Source: Vibrio tritonius | GTDB lineage: Bacteria > Pseudomonadota > Gammaproteobacteria > Enterobacterales > Vibrionaceae | Reading direction: 5' to 3' | Assembly (NCBI RefSeq): GCF_001547935.1 | Contig: NZ_AP014636.1 | Span: 1,723,203-1,787,202, forward strand | Length of the DNA: 64,000 bases | In this document: piece after piece, positions 26,498 to 34,932 of the stretch | Position numbering within the stretch: the first letter of the stretch is position 1 | How the letters are laid out: every line of letters begins with the position of its first letter | Made by a program: the position numbers and the translations under genes | Notes under the pieces: model-generated | The model's input: the letters and a program-made list of their open reading frames with translations, nothing else | The model's database searches: none | What the model was told of the DNA's origin: nothing

Positions 26498-27238
26498 ATG
26501 AAAAAGGTCGCTTTGATTACAGGGGCAACTGGCGGGATTGGATCTGCCATAACAAAACAATTGATCAATGACGGTTACAAGGTTGTTGCTACATATATCC
26601 ACCAAATGTACGACCACTCTGTAGAATGGGTAAAAGAAAGTGGTTTTTCTGACGACCAAATTCGTCTACTTGAACTTGATGTCACCAAAGGTGACGAATG
26701 TCAGGAAAAACTCACCAAACTTCTTGCTGAAGAAGGCAGTATTGAAGTGTTAGTTAACACTGCTGGTATCACTCGTGATGCGGTATTTAAAAAAATGACT
26801 GCTGATGATTGGCATGCTGTTATTGATACCAACTTGAATAGCGTATTCAACGTTACTCACCCTATTTTCCCAGCCATGCTTGAACAAGGTCATGGTCGTA
26901 TCGTCAACATTACCTCTGTAAACGGCATCAAAGGTCAATTTGGTCAAACTAACTACTCTGCTGCCAAGGCAGGGATGATAGGTTTTACTAAAGCCCTTGC
27001 TCTAGAAGGCGCAAAAGCAGGCGTAACAGTAAATGCAGTTGCCCCTGGATACACCGCAACACCAATGGTTGCCAAAATGCGTGAAGAGGTGCTTGAGTCT
27101 ATTAAAGCTCAAATTCCTATGCGACGCCTTGCCACTCCTGAAGACATTGCCAACGCAGTTGCTTACTTGGTTAGCGATTCAGGTGCATACATCACCGGTG
27201 AAACCTTGTCTGTTAACGGCGGCTTGTACATGCACTAG
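26498..27238 (+). CDS. phaB: Acetoacetyl-CoA reductase
   Basis: PhaB reduces acetoacetyl-CoA to (R)-3-hydroxybutyryl-CoA with NADPH, the monomer-forming step for polyhydroxybutyrate. The 246-residue short-chain dehydrogenase has the Rossmann motif TGATGGIG (residues 8-15), NTAGITRD, and the catalytic Tyr153-x3-Lys157 in NYSAAKAG. The start at 26498 has TGGAG seven bases upstream and gives the family's usual length. It is the first gene of phaB-phaA-phasin-phaC. Confidence 0.95.
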   Translation: MKKVALITGATGGIGSAITKQLINDGYKVVATYIHQMYDHSVEWVKESGFSDDQIRLLELDVTKGDECQEKLTKLLAEEGSIEVLVNTAGITRDAVFKKMTADDWHAVIDTNLNSVFNVTHPIFPAMLEQGHGRIVNITSVNGIKGQFGQTNYSAAKAGMIGFTKALALEGAKAGVTVNAVAPGYTATPMVAKMREEVLESIKAQIPMRRLATPEDIANAVAYLVSDSGAYITGETLSVNGGLYMH

Positions 27239-27249
27239 AGGGATGTTGG

Positions 27250-28455
27250 ATGGAAAAAGTATTTATTGTTGCAGCTAAACGTACTGCTCTTGGCTCTTTT
27301 GGTGGTGCGTTGAAAAACGTACCAGCTGGTGAACTTGGCGCCGTGCCTATCAAAGCTGCTGTAGAAGCGGCTCATATTGACGTTGATCATATCGATGAAG
27401 TCATTATGGGTAACGTTGTTGGAGCGGGACAAGGCATGAACGTCGGTCGCCAAGCTTCTATCAACGCTGGTATTCCATTTTCAGTTCCTGCTTACAGCAT
27501 CAATATGGTGTGTGGGAGCGGAATGAAAGCTGTAATGGATGGTATCTCTCATATCCGCAGTGGCGATGCTAAGGTCGTTGTAGCTGGCGGTGTCGAAGTG
27601 ATGTCCGCTATTCCATATGCAGTGTCAGGGAGTATCCGTAATGGTCATAAAATGGGCCATACCCAATTAACTGACCTAATGATTAATGATGGCCTCACTG
27701 ATGTGTTTAACCAATACCACATGGGTGTGACCGCAGAGAATGTAGCGAAAGAAGTCGGAGTTTCTCGCGAAGAACAAGACGCATTTGCCGCAGCAAGTCA
27801 AAACAAAGCGGTTGCAGCGATTGAAGCGGGACGTTTTAAAGATGAAATCGTTCCTGTGGAAGTCAAAGTACGCCGTGAAACTGTTTTGTTCGATACCGAC
27901 GAATATCCAAAAGCCAATACCTCTTCAGAAACATTGGCTCGTCTTCGTCCAGCGTTCGATAAGGAAGGTACTGTTACTGCAGGTAATGCTTCAGGAATCA
28001 ATGATGGCGCAAGCGTTGTCGTCCTCGCTTCTGAACAAGCCGTTAAAGATTACAACTTAACGCCTCTGGCTGAGGTGGTTGCCTATGCTCAGGCGGGTGT
28101 TGACCCTAAAGTTATGGGGTTAGGTCCCGTTGGTGCAGTCACCAAAGCACTTGAAAAAGCAGAATTGAAGATTACAGATATTGATCTGTTTGAACTCAAC
28201 GAAGCTTTTGCAGCTCAGGCGTTAGGTGTGGTGAAACAGCTCGCACAGATCCATGATGTACAACCTAGTGCCATCTTAGACAAAGCCAATGTCAACGGTG
28301 GTGCTATTGCTCTGGGTCACCCGCTTGGAGCTTCAGGTAACCGTATTTTGGTGAGTTTGATTTATGAGATGCAAAAGCGCTCAAATCAATATGGTGTGGC
28401 TTCGCTCTGTGTCGGAGGAGGAATGGGCACAGCAGTAGTAGTCAAAGCAATTTAA
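27250..28455 (+). CDS. phaA: Acetyl-CoA acetyltransferase (beta-ketothiolase)
   Basis: PhaA condenses two acetyl-CoA into acetoacetyl-CoA for storage-polymer synthesis. The 401-residue thiolase has nucleophile Cys88 in NMVCGSGMKA, the GHPLGASG histidine motif and the C-terminal CVGGGMGTA cysteine motif. It begins 11 bp after phaB, with an AGGG ribosome site in the gap. Confidence 0.96.
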   Translation: MEKVFIVAAKRTALGSFGGALKNVPAGELGAVPIKAAVEAAHIDVDHIDEVIMGNVVGAGQGMNVGRQASINAGIPFSVPAYSINMVCGSGMKAVMDGISHIRSGDAKVVVAGGVEVMSAIPYAVSGSIRNGHKMGHTQLTDLMINDGLTDVFNQYHMGVTAENVAKEVGVSREEQDAFAAASQNKAVAAIEAGRFKDEIVPVEVKVRRETVLFDTDEYPKANTSSETLARLRPAFDKEGTVTAGNASGINDGASVVVLASEQAVKDYNLTPLAEVVAYAQAGVDPKVMGLGPVGAVTKALEKAELKITDIDLFELNEAFAAQALGVVKQLAQIHDVQPSAILDKANVNGGAIALGHPLGASGNRILVSLIYEMQKRSNQYGVASLCVGGGMGTAVVVKAI

Positions 28456-28495
28456 AAGTTAACGGACTATATCATTCACTATCAGGAGAATATCC

Positions 28496-28849
28496 ATGTA
28501 CACCGAATTTTTTAAAACTTTTACTGATCAAGCAGAAAAAGGTTTCGAACCCTTTGTTAAATTTAACCAATTGATGGCTAAAAACGTTGAAACTCTTACA
28601 GAGATGCAACTAAACGCTATCAAAACTTATAGCGAAATGGGCCTAAGCCAAGTCAAAGCTGCCAGTGAAGTTAAAGACGTAACATCTCTAACTAAGTTCA
28701 ACAGCGAACAATTGGCTGTATTCTCTGAACTGTCAAAACAGTTGATCGAAGACAGCAACAAAATCCAAGCCATTGCTAAAGAGTTTAAAGACGATTTTGA
28801 TAAATTGACTACTGAAAATATCAAAACAGTGACTCCTGCTACTAAATAA
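28496..28849 (+). CDS. Phasin family protein
   Basis: The 117-residue amphipathic helical protein has a phasin-type start (YTEFFKTFTDQAEKGFEPF) and repeated heptad-like helices. Phasins coat polyhydroxyalkanoate granules, limit granule size and may aid the synthase. It lies between phaA and phaC with an AGGAG ribosome site, and a terminator-like hairpin follows, so it may be expressed more than phaC. Confidence 0.9.
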   Translation: MYTEFFKTFTDQAEKGFEPFVKFNQLMAKNVETLTEMQLNAIKTYSEMGLSQVKAASEVKDVTSLTKFNSEQLAVFSELSKQLIEDSNKIQAIAKEFKDDFDKLTTENIKTVTPATK

Positions 28850-28863
28850 CAGTTTTAGATAGA

Positions 28864-28892
28864 ACGCCGTCTCGTCAGAGACGGCGTATTTT
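28864..28892 (+). terminator. Terminator-like hairpin between phasin gene and phaC
   Basis: The perfect 10-bp stem ACGCCGTCTC/GAGACGGCGT (28864-28873 and 28878-28887) is followed by ATTTT, 26 bp before the phaC start. It is probably a partial terminator that sets phasin to synthase ratio. Confidence 0.7.
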
Positions 28893-28912
28893 CCGATCAC
28901 AGGAGTCTCACA

Positions 28913-30694
28913 ATGTATCAAAACGTCTTTTCGGACTATCTTGTAAAACTTCAAGAAGCCAATGTGCATTGGTGGAAGAATTTCGAAGCAAACAAGGATG
29001 TCCTTAGCTCACCAGTGAACAAAGCACTGCGTGATGTGAATTTCGATGATACAAGTAAACTGTTAGAGCAAGCAGCAAATCAACCTCAAGCAATGCTAAA
29101 ACTGCAGACCCAATGGTGGGAAAAACAGTTAGAAATCTGGCAAGACGTCTTTTTCAACCCTACTCAAAACGGTATTGTAGAAGCTGAAAAAGGGGACAAA
29201 CGTTTTTCAGATGACGCTTGGGATGCAGACGTTGTATCTAATTTTATCAAGCAGTCTTACTTGTTGTTCAGTAAAACCTACCTCGATACGATTGAATCCA
29301 TTGAAGGCTTGGATGATAAAACCAAAGAACGCCTAATGTTCTTTTCTCGCCAAACCATCAACGCTCTTTCACCATCGAATTTCATCGCGACGAACCCAGA
29401 ACTGCGCAAGCTCACTATCGAACAAAATGGTGCTAATTTGCTCGCAGGTTTAGAACAACTTAAAGAAGATGTCGAATCCAGCGCTGAAATCCTAAAAATT
29501 CGTATGACGAACAAAAAGGCTTTTCGTGTTGGTGAAGATATCGCAACCACAGCAGGTGATGTCGTCTACCGTAATGACTTGTTTGAACTGATTCAGTACA
29601 AACCTTTGACTGAAAAGGTCAATGCTACACCATTACTCATTGTTCCCCCTTACATCAATAAATACTATATCCTTGATTTGAGAGCCAAAAACTCTATGGT
29701 GAAATGGCTACTAGAACAAGGGCATAGCGTGTTTATGATGTCGTGGCGTAACCCTGGTTATGCTCAACGTAACGTTGAGTTTGGCGATTACATCACAGAA
29801 GGCGTTGTAAAAGCAGTCGGCGCAATTGAAGACATTACAGGTCAAGAACAAATTAATGCAGCGGGTTACTGTATTGGCGGTACTGTACTAGCATGTACTG
29901 TCGCTTACTATGCGGCTAAACGCATGAAAAAACGCATTCAATCTGCCACTTTCTTCACCACACTGCTTGATTTTGCTCAACCGGGTGACATTGGCGTTTA
30001 CATCAATGATCCGATCATTAGTGCCGTTGAAATCCAAAACAGCATGCGTGGTTATATGGATGGCAGAATGATGAACGTAACCTTCAGTTTGTTGCGTGAA
30101 AATTCCCTGTATTGGAACTATTACGTTGAACACTATCTGAAAGGTAACAACCCTGTTGATTTTGACCTGCTGTATTGGAACAGTGACGGTACTAACCTCA
30201 GCGCTCCAACCAGTAACTTTATGCTTCGTGAGTTCTACTTGAACAATAAACTGGTTCAAGACAAAGGCGTAAAAGTTGGTGGAGTTTGGATCGACTTAAG
30301 CAAAATCACTATACCTACCTACTTTATATCAACCAAAGAAGACCACATTGCGCTTTGGGAAGGTACATACAATGGTGCGTTAAAAGTGGGTGGTAAACCA
30401 ACATTTATATTGGGTGAATCTGGCCACATTGCTGGTATCGTTAACCATCCAGACAAAAATAAATATGGTTACTGGGTAAACGATAAATTGGTAGAAGATT
30501 CTCACGACTGGCTATCAAAAGCTGCTCACAATAAGGGCTCTTGGTGGACACACTGGGACCAATGGTTAGCCCAATTTAATCCCGCCGAAAAAGTTGCCCC
30601 ATATTCACAAGGGTCTGAGCAAAACCCTGTCATCACCGCCGCACCTGGTGACTATGTGAAAATTGTGCTTCCTGTTGATCAGTCAGAAGCATAA
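28913..30694 (+). CDS. phaC: Class I polyhydroxyalkanoate synthase
   Basis: PhaC polymerises (R)-3-hydroxyacyl-CoA into intracellular polyester granules. The 593-residue class I enzyme has the lipase-like box GYCIGGT with nucleophile Cys320, a later aspartate in STKEDHIALW and the catalytic histidine in GESGHIAGIVN. The N-terminal helical region (about residues 1-150) is typical of class I. An AGGAG ribosome site precedes the ATG, and a terminator follows. Confidence 0.96.
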   Translation: MYQNVFSDYLVKLQEANVHWWKNFEANKDVLSSPVNKALRDVNFDDTSKLLEQAANQPQAMLKLQTQWWEKQLEIWQDVFFNPTQNGIVEAEKGDKRFSDDAWDADVVSNFIKQSYLLFSKTYLDTIESIEGLDDKTKERLMFFSRQTINALSPSNFIATNPELRKLTIEQNGANLLAGLEQLKEDVESSAEILKIRMTNKKAFRVGEDIATTAGDVVYRNDLFELIQYKPLTEKVNATPLLIVPPYINKYYILDLRAKNSMVKWLLEQGHSVFMMSWRNPGYAQRNVEFGDYITEGVVKAVGAIEDITGQEQINAAGYCIGGTVLACTVAYYAAKRMKKRIQSATFFTTLLDFAQPGDIGVYINDPIISAVEIQNSMRGYMDGRMMNVTFSLLRENSLYWNYYVEHYLKGNNPVDFDLLYWNSDGTNLSAPTSNFMLREFYLNNKLVQDKGVKVGGVWIDLSKITIPTYFISTKEDHIALWEGTYNGALKVGGKPTFILGESGHIAGIVNHPDKNKYGYWVNDKLVEDSHDWLSKAAHNKGSWWTHWDQWLAQFNPAEKVAPYSQGSEQNPVITAAPGDYVKIVLPVDQSEA

Positions 30695-30703
30695 CTCCGT
30701 ATT

Positions 30704-30732
30704 GAGCGGCTCCTAGAGTCGCTCTCTTTTTT
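30704..30732 (+). terminator. Terminator after phaC
   Basis: The GAGCG/CGCTC hairpin (30704-30708 and 30720-30724) is followed by TCTTTTTT. Confidence 0.75.
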
Positions 30733-30892
30733 GGAATGCATAAGATCACATATTCGTTATTTACTGGGTTACATAATACCTTGCTCTGCAAAAACTTGAG
30801 CTAAATAACAGACGCTTCACTCCGCTCACGGCACACTTGCATCAATTAATTTGTTTGGATTGTTACTTTAGAGTGAATAAAACTCTTAAGGC

Positions 30893-30928
30893 AAAACCCG
30901 AGGTGATTTTGATCACCTCGGGTTTTTT
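30893..30928 (+). terminator. Strong terminator just upstream of the esterase start
   Basis: The perfect 14-bp stem AAAACCCGAGGTGA/TCACCTCGGGTTTT (30893-30906 and 30913-30926) ends in a T run. It lies only about 20 bases before the esterase ATG at 30948 and just before its ribosome site. It may end an upstream short transcript or act as an attenuator. Confidence 0.88.
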
Positions 30929-30947
30929 ATTCCCAGAAGGTGAAAAA

Positions 30948-32621
30948 ATGACGTGTTCTTCCTTAACCCCGATGTGGCTCAAAACTTTAGCAACGGCATC
31001 TTTGTTATCCGTCACCAGCAGCGCTTTTGCTATTAATTCTGAGATCAATTTGCATCAAGGCACCGTGGTGGGTAACACTCAAACCTCAACACAGAGTTGG
31101 TTGGGAATTCCTTATGCGCAAGCCCCTATAGGTAAGCTACGCTGGCAAGTAGCAAAACCATTGGCTAAATCACAAACCAAACTGCAGGCGATAACGCAAG
31201 GTGCGCTCTGCCCGCAAGTTCAGAAAGGCCAAGTTATTGGCAAAGAAGATTGCCTCAATTTGAATATCTATCGACCTAACACCGATGAAACCTTACCCGT
31301 TTTGTTCTATGTTCACGGCGGTAATAACCAAACAGGCAAAGCCGATGAATTCAATCCAACCCAACTCGCTTTGGCAACAAAATCGGTGGTCGTCACTGCC
31401 AACTATCGCTTGGGTGTGCTTGGTTTTAATCCTCTAAAAGCCATCAAAACATCTGACCCGCTGCAAGCATCTGGTAACTTTGGTTTACTAGACCAAAGTG
31501 CCGCACTAGATTGGATAAAGCAGAATATCAGTCAGTTTGGTGGCGATAGTAACAACATTACTGTTTCAGGTTTTTCAGCCGGTGGACGTGATGTGATGGC
31601 GATGCTTATCTCCCCGGAGTTTAAAGACAAATTCCAACACGCGATCGTTTTCAGTGGTGGAATGACAACAGCGCCAGTAGATGCGAGTCAGAAAGTATTT
31701 GAACAAGCTTTTGCGCCATTGGTAGTCGAAGATGGTCGCCAACCTGATTTAGCCGCAGCAGAGAAATGGCTGAAACAAGGTGATAGCGACGTGAAAGCCT
31801 ATTTGCAGTCACTTAATCCAACAAGACTCGCCAAGCTAATGCAAAACGCAGGAATTCGTATGAGCGTTTTCCCTCACTTGTACACCGATGGAACAGTACT
31901 TCCAGAAAATGGTTTTGACACCCAAACCTACAATCAGGTACCAACAATGATGCTCACTGGAGCAAACGAGTTTTCCTTCTTTGCTCTTGGTGATCCAGAA
32001 TTTGCAAAAACCGACTGGAATACCCAGCCACATAAAGCGATCGAATACGATTTCGTCTTCCGGTACGGCGGTTTACTGTATAGCGCATTTAACGTGGAAG
32101 AATCCGTGGACACCATGCTAAACGCGAAATTCAGTGCACCGATTTATGCAGGTAAAATCAACTACGGCGCAGACCCTATCATCACAGGTCCTGCTATGAG
32201 TCGTATCGGCTCATTCCATGGCGTATTTATCCCTCTATTAGATTCAAGCGTCGATATGCCCATGTTTGGTAATGCATTCAAAACCGAAGGGGCAAAACAG
32301 TTATCCCATGATCTAGAAAAACACATTGCTTCCTTTATTCGCCAAGGTAAGCCTTCTAGCGATATCAATGTCGAGTGGAAACCTTGGAATAAGGCCACAG
32401 CAGCCAACGGCGAATCACTGTATGTATTCGATGCCAACATAAAAAATAGCGTGCTGTATCGTACGGAACAAGCATATCAAACCAAAGATATTATCGAGCT
32501 GATGGACAAAGATTACCGTCTTAGCGAAGAAGATAAGAACAAGTTAATCCACTCCGTTTTGAACGGCCGCTGGTTCAGCCAGCAGCTTGATGAGCATTAC
32601 CATTCACCTTCGCTGTGGTAA
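30948..32621 (+). CDS. Secreted type-B carboxylesterase
   Basis: The 557-residue protein has an N-terminal signal peptide (about residues 1-28, ending SSAFA) and a carboxylesterase/cholinesterase-type alpha/beta-hydrolase domain. Motifs are WLGIPYAQAPIGKLRW near the start, the oxyanion segment VHGGNN, and the nucleophile elbow GFSAGG, where the family more often has GESAGG. It probably hydrolyses carboxyl esters in the periplasm or outside the cell; the substrate is unknown. The ATG at 30948 was chosen because AGAAGGTG lies directly upstream and the longer frame would read through the terminator hairpin. Confidence 0.88.
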   Translation: MTCSSLTPMWLKTLATASLLSVTSSAFAINSEINLHQGTVVGNTQTSTQSWLGIPYAQAPIGKLRWQVAKPLAKSQTKLQAITQGALCPQVQKGQVIGKEDCLNLNIYRPNTDETLPVLFYVHGGNNQTGKADEFNPTQLALATKSVVVTANYRLGVLGFNPLKAIKTSDPLQASGNFGLLDQSAALDWIKQNISQFGGDSNNITVSGFSAGGRDVMAMLISPEFKDKFQHAIVFSGGMTTAPVDASQKVFEQAFAPLVVEDGRQPDLAAAEKWLKQGDSDVKAYLQSLNPTRLAKLMQNAGIRMSVFPHLYTDGTVLPENGFDTQTYNQVPTMMLTGANEFSFFALGDPEFAKTDWNTQPHKAIEYDFVFRYGGLLYSAFNVEESVDTMLNAKFSAPIYAGKINYGADPIITGPAMSRIGSFHGVFIPLLDSSVDMPMFGNAFKTEGAKQLSHDLEKHIASFIRQGKPSSDINVEWKPWNKATAANGESLYVFDANIKNSVLYRTEQAYQTKDIIELMDKDYRLSEEDKNKLIHSVLNGRWFSQQLDEHYHSPSLW

Positions 32622-32656
32622 AAAGCATTCCTGTTAAATAACAACCGAGCAACCTG

Positions 32657-32706
32657 CCAGCGCTCTTTCTTTTCCCATCATTTCATGGGTATCGATTGAG
32701 CGCTGG
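32657..32706 (+). other. Nested hairpin after the esterase gene
   Basis: Outer arms CCAGCGCTC/GAGCGCTGG (32657-32665 and 32698-32706) enclose an inner CCCAT/ATGGG stem (32674-32678 and 32685-32689). No T run follows. A parS2 site begins seven bases later. Confidence 0.55.
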
Positions 32707-32712
32707 TATCTC

Positions 32713-32727
32713 TTTTACACTGTAAAT
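32713..32727. promoter_or_regulatory. parS2 centromere site (isolated copy)
   Basis: TTTTACACTGTAAAT fits the published Vibrio chromosome-2 parS2 consensus NTTTACANTGTAAAN exactly. The site would be bound by ParB2, which is encoded at 61715. It lies 25 kb from the other three sites, beside the transposase element. Confidence 0.85.
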
Positions 32728-32750
32728 TTGTCCATAGGCTCCCCTTTTCA

Positions 32751-32824
32751 AGGACACTCGCCTTTTCCATAGCGCCTTTTCCCTAGGACACTCACCTAAT
32801 TCAAAGTCCCTTCGGAGGACACTC
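32751..32824 (+). repeat. Three direct copies of AGGACACTC upstream of the transposase gene
   Basis: The copies are at 32751-32759, 32785-32793 and 32816-32824, each followed by a G/A then CC. The same 9-mer appears inverted three times downstream of the gene. Confidence 0.8.
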
Positions 32825-32972
32825 ACCCCAATTCATTTCACATTTTGGTTTTAGCCATACAAAACATCCCTAGTCATTCTTTGAAGTGCCTCGAGTAATT
32901 ACTGGCTCATTCTTTTACTCACTTTCGTTAATCGTCACGCTAAGGCTTTCTATTTTCTCGGAATCGTAATTT

Positions 32973-33935
32973 ATGACAACCGCTCGCTCACAGCTAATTT
33001 GCCCCGACATCACGCCGTATTATCACTGCGTATCTCGCTGTGTTCGTCGTTCGTATTTGTGTGGTATTGATAGTCTTACCGGAAAATCTTATGAGCATCG
33101 CCGAGATTGGATTGAGCAGCGCATTCTTAGCCTTGCCAATGTTTATCTGATTCAAATATGCTCTTATGCAGTAATGAGCAATCATTACCATTTGGTCGTT
33201 CGTATTGATAAAAAAAGTGCTTTAGCTCTATCTGATTTAGAGGTGGTTGAACGCTGGCATGCTGAGCACCAACTGCCACCGATTATCCACCGTTGGTTAG
33301 CAGGAGAGATTCAATCGGACACAGAAAAAGAAGTGTGTAATCGATTTATTAGCGAGTGGCGAGAACGACTTTATTCCCTTAGCTGGTTTATGCGTGAGCT
33401 TAATTACGGCATTGCCGTTCAAGCCAACAAAGAAGACCAATGCACAGGTCGTTTTTGGGAAGGGAGATTCAAATCACAAGCGCTGCTTGATGAAAAAGCC
33501 TTGCTGGCAGCCATGGCGTATGTCGATTTAAACCCAATTCGAGCCAAGATAGCTGATACGCCTGAGCAATCCGACTTTACCTCAATTAAAGCGAGACTAA
33601 CGAGTTTAGAAAAAGGAAAAACCACCACACCATCGCTCGCCAATTTTATGGGCTACGAGCATCAAGATAAAACGCAAGGGATCCCCTTTAGACTCAGCGA
33701 CTACCTTGAGCTAGTAGATTGGCTTGGTCGACAAATAAGGCCAGATAAGCCCGGTTATATCCATGATTCACAACCAAATATACTAACTAGGCTCTCGTTA
33801 ACCCAATCTGACTGTTTAGCACTTTGTACTGAGTTAGAGAAAAAACCCCGTGTTTGGGTAGGAACTACAGCACGTTTACATCAGGCCAAAATGGCTCTAA
33901 ACAAAAAACGGATGGTCGCACTGCATATCGCCTAA
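32973..33935 (+). CDS. REP-associated tyrosine transposase (RAYT, Y1 HUH family)
   Basis: The 320-residue protein has the IS200-like Y1 transposase pattern: ITPYYHCVSRCVRRSYLCG at the N-terminus, the metal-binding HUH-type motif SNHYHLVVRID, and NQANKED-type catalytic helix sequence around NYGIAVQANKEDQCTGRFWEGRF. Such proteins cut and join single strands at REP-like repeats and are usually single-copy, domesticated genes. No IS-type ends are visible, but clusters of a 9-bp repeat lie on both sides. It appears intact. Its function in the cell is unknown. Confidence 0.88.
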   Translation: MTTARSQLICPDITPYYHCVSRCVRRSYLCGIDSLTGKSYEHRRDWIEQRILSLANVYLIQICSYAVMSNHYHLVVRIDKKSALALSDLEVVERWHAEHQLPPIIHRWLAGEIQSDTEKEVCNRFISEWRERLYSLSWFMRELNYGIAVQANKEDQCTGRFWEGRFKSQALLDEKALLAAMAYVDLNPIRAKIADTPEQSDFTSIKARLTSLEKGKTTTPSLANFMGYEHQDKTQGIPFRLSDYLELVDWLGRQIRPDKPGYIHDSQPNILTRLSLTQSDCLALCTELEKKPRVWVGTTARLHQAKMALNKKRMVALHIA

Positions 33936-34103
33936 ATCTTCAATCAGTATGGCGTTGTATCACTTCCTCCATTGGCCCCCACCACTCAAAGATCTAATCC
34001 ACTCGTAATTTATACATATTCCGCCATTGATTGGTTTGGTTTCACCACATTAGCTAGAAAATTGCCCATCTTCTCATGTCTATTTATATCGCTTTTTTAC
34101 GAT

Positions 34104-34157
34104 GAGTGTCCTTGTAATAAAGCAAGTGTCCTCGTTATCTGATAAAGCGAGTGTCCT
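34104..34157 (-). repeat. Three inverted copies of the 9-bp repeat downstream of the transposase gene
   Basis: GAGTGTCCT or AAGTGTCCT occurs at 34104-34112, 34124-34132 and 34149-34157, the reverse complement of the upstream AGGACACTC or AGGACACTT. The last two share a longer unit with AAAGC before and TTATC after. Confidence 0.8.
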
Positions 34158-34170
34158 CATTATCTTCTCA

Positions 34171-34932
34171 TTATCTTCTCTGAAAGGCGATGTGCACATC
34201 GCCATCCTCTTGATGACAAATACTTGAACGCACGCCATAGACAGAAGCTATACGCTCCTCGGTTATCACCTCTAAGGGGTCACCGCTCGCCACCACTTTA
34301 CCTTGATTGAGTAGCAACACATCTGAGCAATAATTGACGGCTAGGTTGAGATCGTGCAGAGATACGACGACTGTCATCGGCAGCGACTCAATTAACGCCA
34401 TCAATTCTAGTTGATATTGAATATCGAGATGATTGGTAGGTTCATCAAGCAGCAAAATCTCTGGTTGCTGCGCCAATGCCCTGGCAATTTGGCAACGTTG
34501 CTGTAAACCACCAGACAGTTGATGCCAATGGTAATGACGCAACTGGGTTAATTGGGTCTGTTCTAGGGCCATTTCCACCGCTTGAGTGTCTTGTTTCGAC
34601 CAAGCAGAGAATAAGCCGCGATAGGGTGTCCTCCCTAAACGTACCAAGGCCTCTACCGTTAAATCCATATCCAATTGTGAGTGCTGTGCCACCAGCGCTA
34701 CACGCGTCGCCATCTGCTGTTTCGACAGTCGATTAACGGGTTCCCCACCCAATTTGAGTTGAGAATGTACCTCTTTCTCTAGGCCTGCAAGTGTGCGCAA
34801 CAGAGTGGATTTTCCAGAACCGTTGGGGCCAATCAAGGCTAACTTGCGCCCCGAATCCAATTCGAAATTCACCTGATGCAGAATGGTTTTTCCCTCTCGG
34901 GAAATCGTCAGGTTTTGCCCATCAATTCTCAT
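34171..34932 (-). CDS. ABC transporter ATP-binding protein (siderophore/cobalamin type)
   Basis: The 253-residue cytoplasmic ATPase has Walker A GPNGSGKSTLLR (about residues 35-46), signature LSGGLQQRC, Walker B ILLLDEPTNHLD and a switch histidine in VVVSLHDLN. It resembles the FecE/FhuC/BtuD group. Its start overlaps the permease stop by four bases (ATGA). Together with the permease and binding protein it forms a complete importer for iron-siderophore, heme or vitamin B12. The substrate cannot be set from sequence alone. Confidence 0.92.
   Translation of the reverse strand: MRIDGQNLTISREGKTILHQVNFELDSGRKLALIGPNGSGKSTLLRTLAGLEKEVHSQLKLGGEPVNRLSKQQMATRVALVAQHSQLDMDLTVEALVRLGRTPYRGLFSAWSKQDTQAVEMALEQTQLTQLRHYHWHQLSGGLQQRCQIARALAQQPEILLLDEPTNHLDIQYQLELMALIESLPMTVVVSLHDLNLAVNYCSDVLLLNQGKVVASGDPLEVITEERIASVYGVRSSICHQEDGDVHIAFQRR

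Noticed and set aside
30837..30947. Upstream extension of the esterase frame
   Set aside because: The extension would translate through a perfect terminator hairpin, and a good ribosome site and signal peptide begin at 30948.
32751..34157. 9-bp repeats as a small CRISPR array
   Set aside because: Repeats are too short, there are only three per side in opposite orientation, spacing is irregular and no cas genes exist.
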